A stretch of 64,000 nt of DNA, from positions 95,162 to 159,161 of the forward strand of contig JAFEBP010000020.1 of assembly GCA_018242605.1 (NCBI GenBank), in the 5' to 3' direction. The position numbers and the translations under genes were made by a program. Of this stretch, positions 63,900 to 64,000 are shown piece by piece. Every line of letters starts with the position of its first letter. The first letter of the stretch is position 1. Under the pieces are notes generated by a model. That model searched no databases and had not been told where the DNA came from. It worked only from the letters and a program-made list of their open reading frames with translations. The stretch comes from Planctomycetota bacterium. GTDB taxonomy: Bacteria > Planctomycetota > Phycisphaerae > Phycisphaerales > UBA1924.

Positions 63900-64000
63900 G
63901 ATGCTCTCTCCTCGTTCGTGACTCCGACAACAACAGCGAGTCATCCCACGCAACGCGATGACCCCAACCGCCTCACAGTGACCTGACCCAGGAACCGTGG

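Overview
The window is 64 kb of GC-rich, gene-dense bacterial chromosome, most probably from a member of the Planctomycetota and likely class Phycisphaerae. That placement is an inference. It rests on exported proteins with PEP-CTERM-like tails, exported proteins ending in paired D-x-N-x-D-G-G-x-D-G-x-D-V modules that finish in Gly-Cys, very large pseudopilin-like proteins, and the mix of housekeeping genes. There is no phage, IS element or CRISPR array. Apart from one tRNA, everything recognisable is protein coding, and most long open frames opposite real genes are GC-driven shadows.

Layout. 0-5 kb: an Asp/Glu racemase-like protein without catalytic cysteines, DNA polymerase I (polA) and an alpha/beta hydrolase. 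5-10 kb: two tandem M1 aminopeptidases. 10-16 kb: a CpcT/CpeT-like exported protein divergent from a DUF155/RMND1-like protein, a PEP-CTERM protein with a near-consensus promoter, and a beta-propeller dihaem cytochrome with a dockerin-like tail. 16-24 kb, all on the minus strand: STAS protein, gyrA, HAD hydrolase, truD, bifunctional nuclease and an FHA-GspE fusion ATPase. 24-30 kb, plus strand: serS, a double GNAT protein, an orphan oligopeptide-type ABC ATPase with two more GNAT proteins, an SDR of the glucose dehydrogenase type, then tRNA-Gly(CCC) on the minus strand. 30-33 kb: a secreted C39-like/dockerin protein and a second PEP-CTERM protein.

33-52 kb is one minus-strand locus of nine genes for a type IV pilus / type II secretion-like machine: two PilB/GspE ATPases, PilT, a PilC/GspF platform protein, four prepilin-like proteins (GspG, H, I, J types) and a 2,243-residue GspK-like protein. 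It has a good sigma70-type promoter at one end and a strong terminator at the other. No secretin, PilMNO or prepilin peptidase is visible, so those must lie elsewhere. 52-64 kb returns to mixed genes: stand-alone coaB, apt, a GroES-like gene coupled to aroA, an ion-transporter-superfamily antiporter, a tricorn-type protease, a CgeB-like glycosyltransferase and an FG-GAP repeat protein with a dockerin-like tail.

How the parts relate. The clearest theme is envelope and secretion biology: a pilus-like secretion locus, an extra FHA-linked secretion ATPase, and at least seven exported proteins, three with the same Ca-binding-type tail and two with PEP-CTERM tails. The oversized pseudopilin set and the FHA-GspE fusion are the most promising candidates for something not well described. 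Functions were assigned by reading motifs, without database searches.
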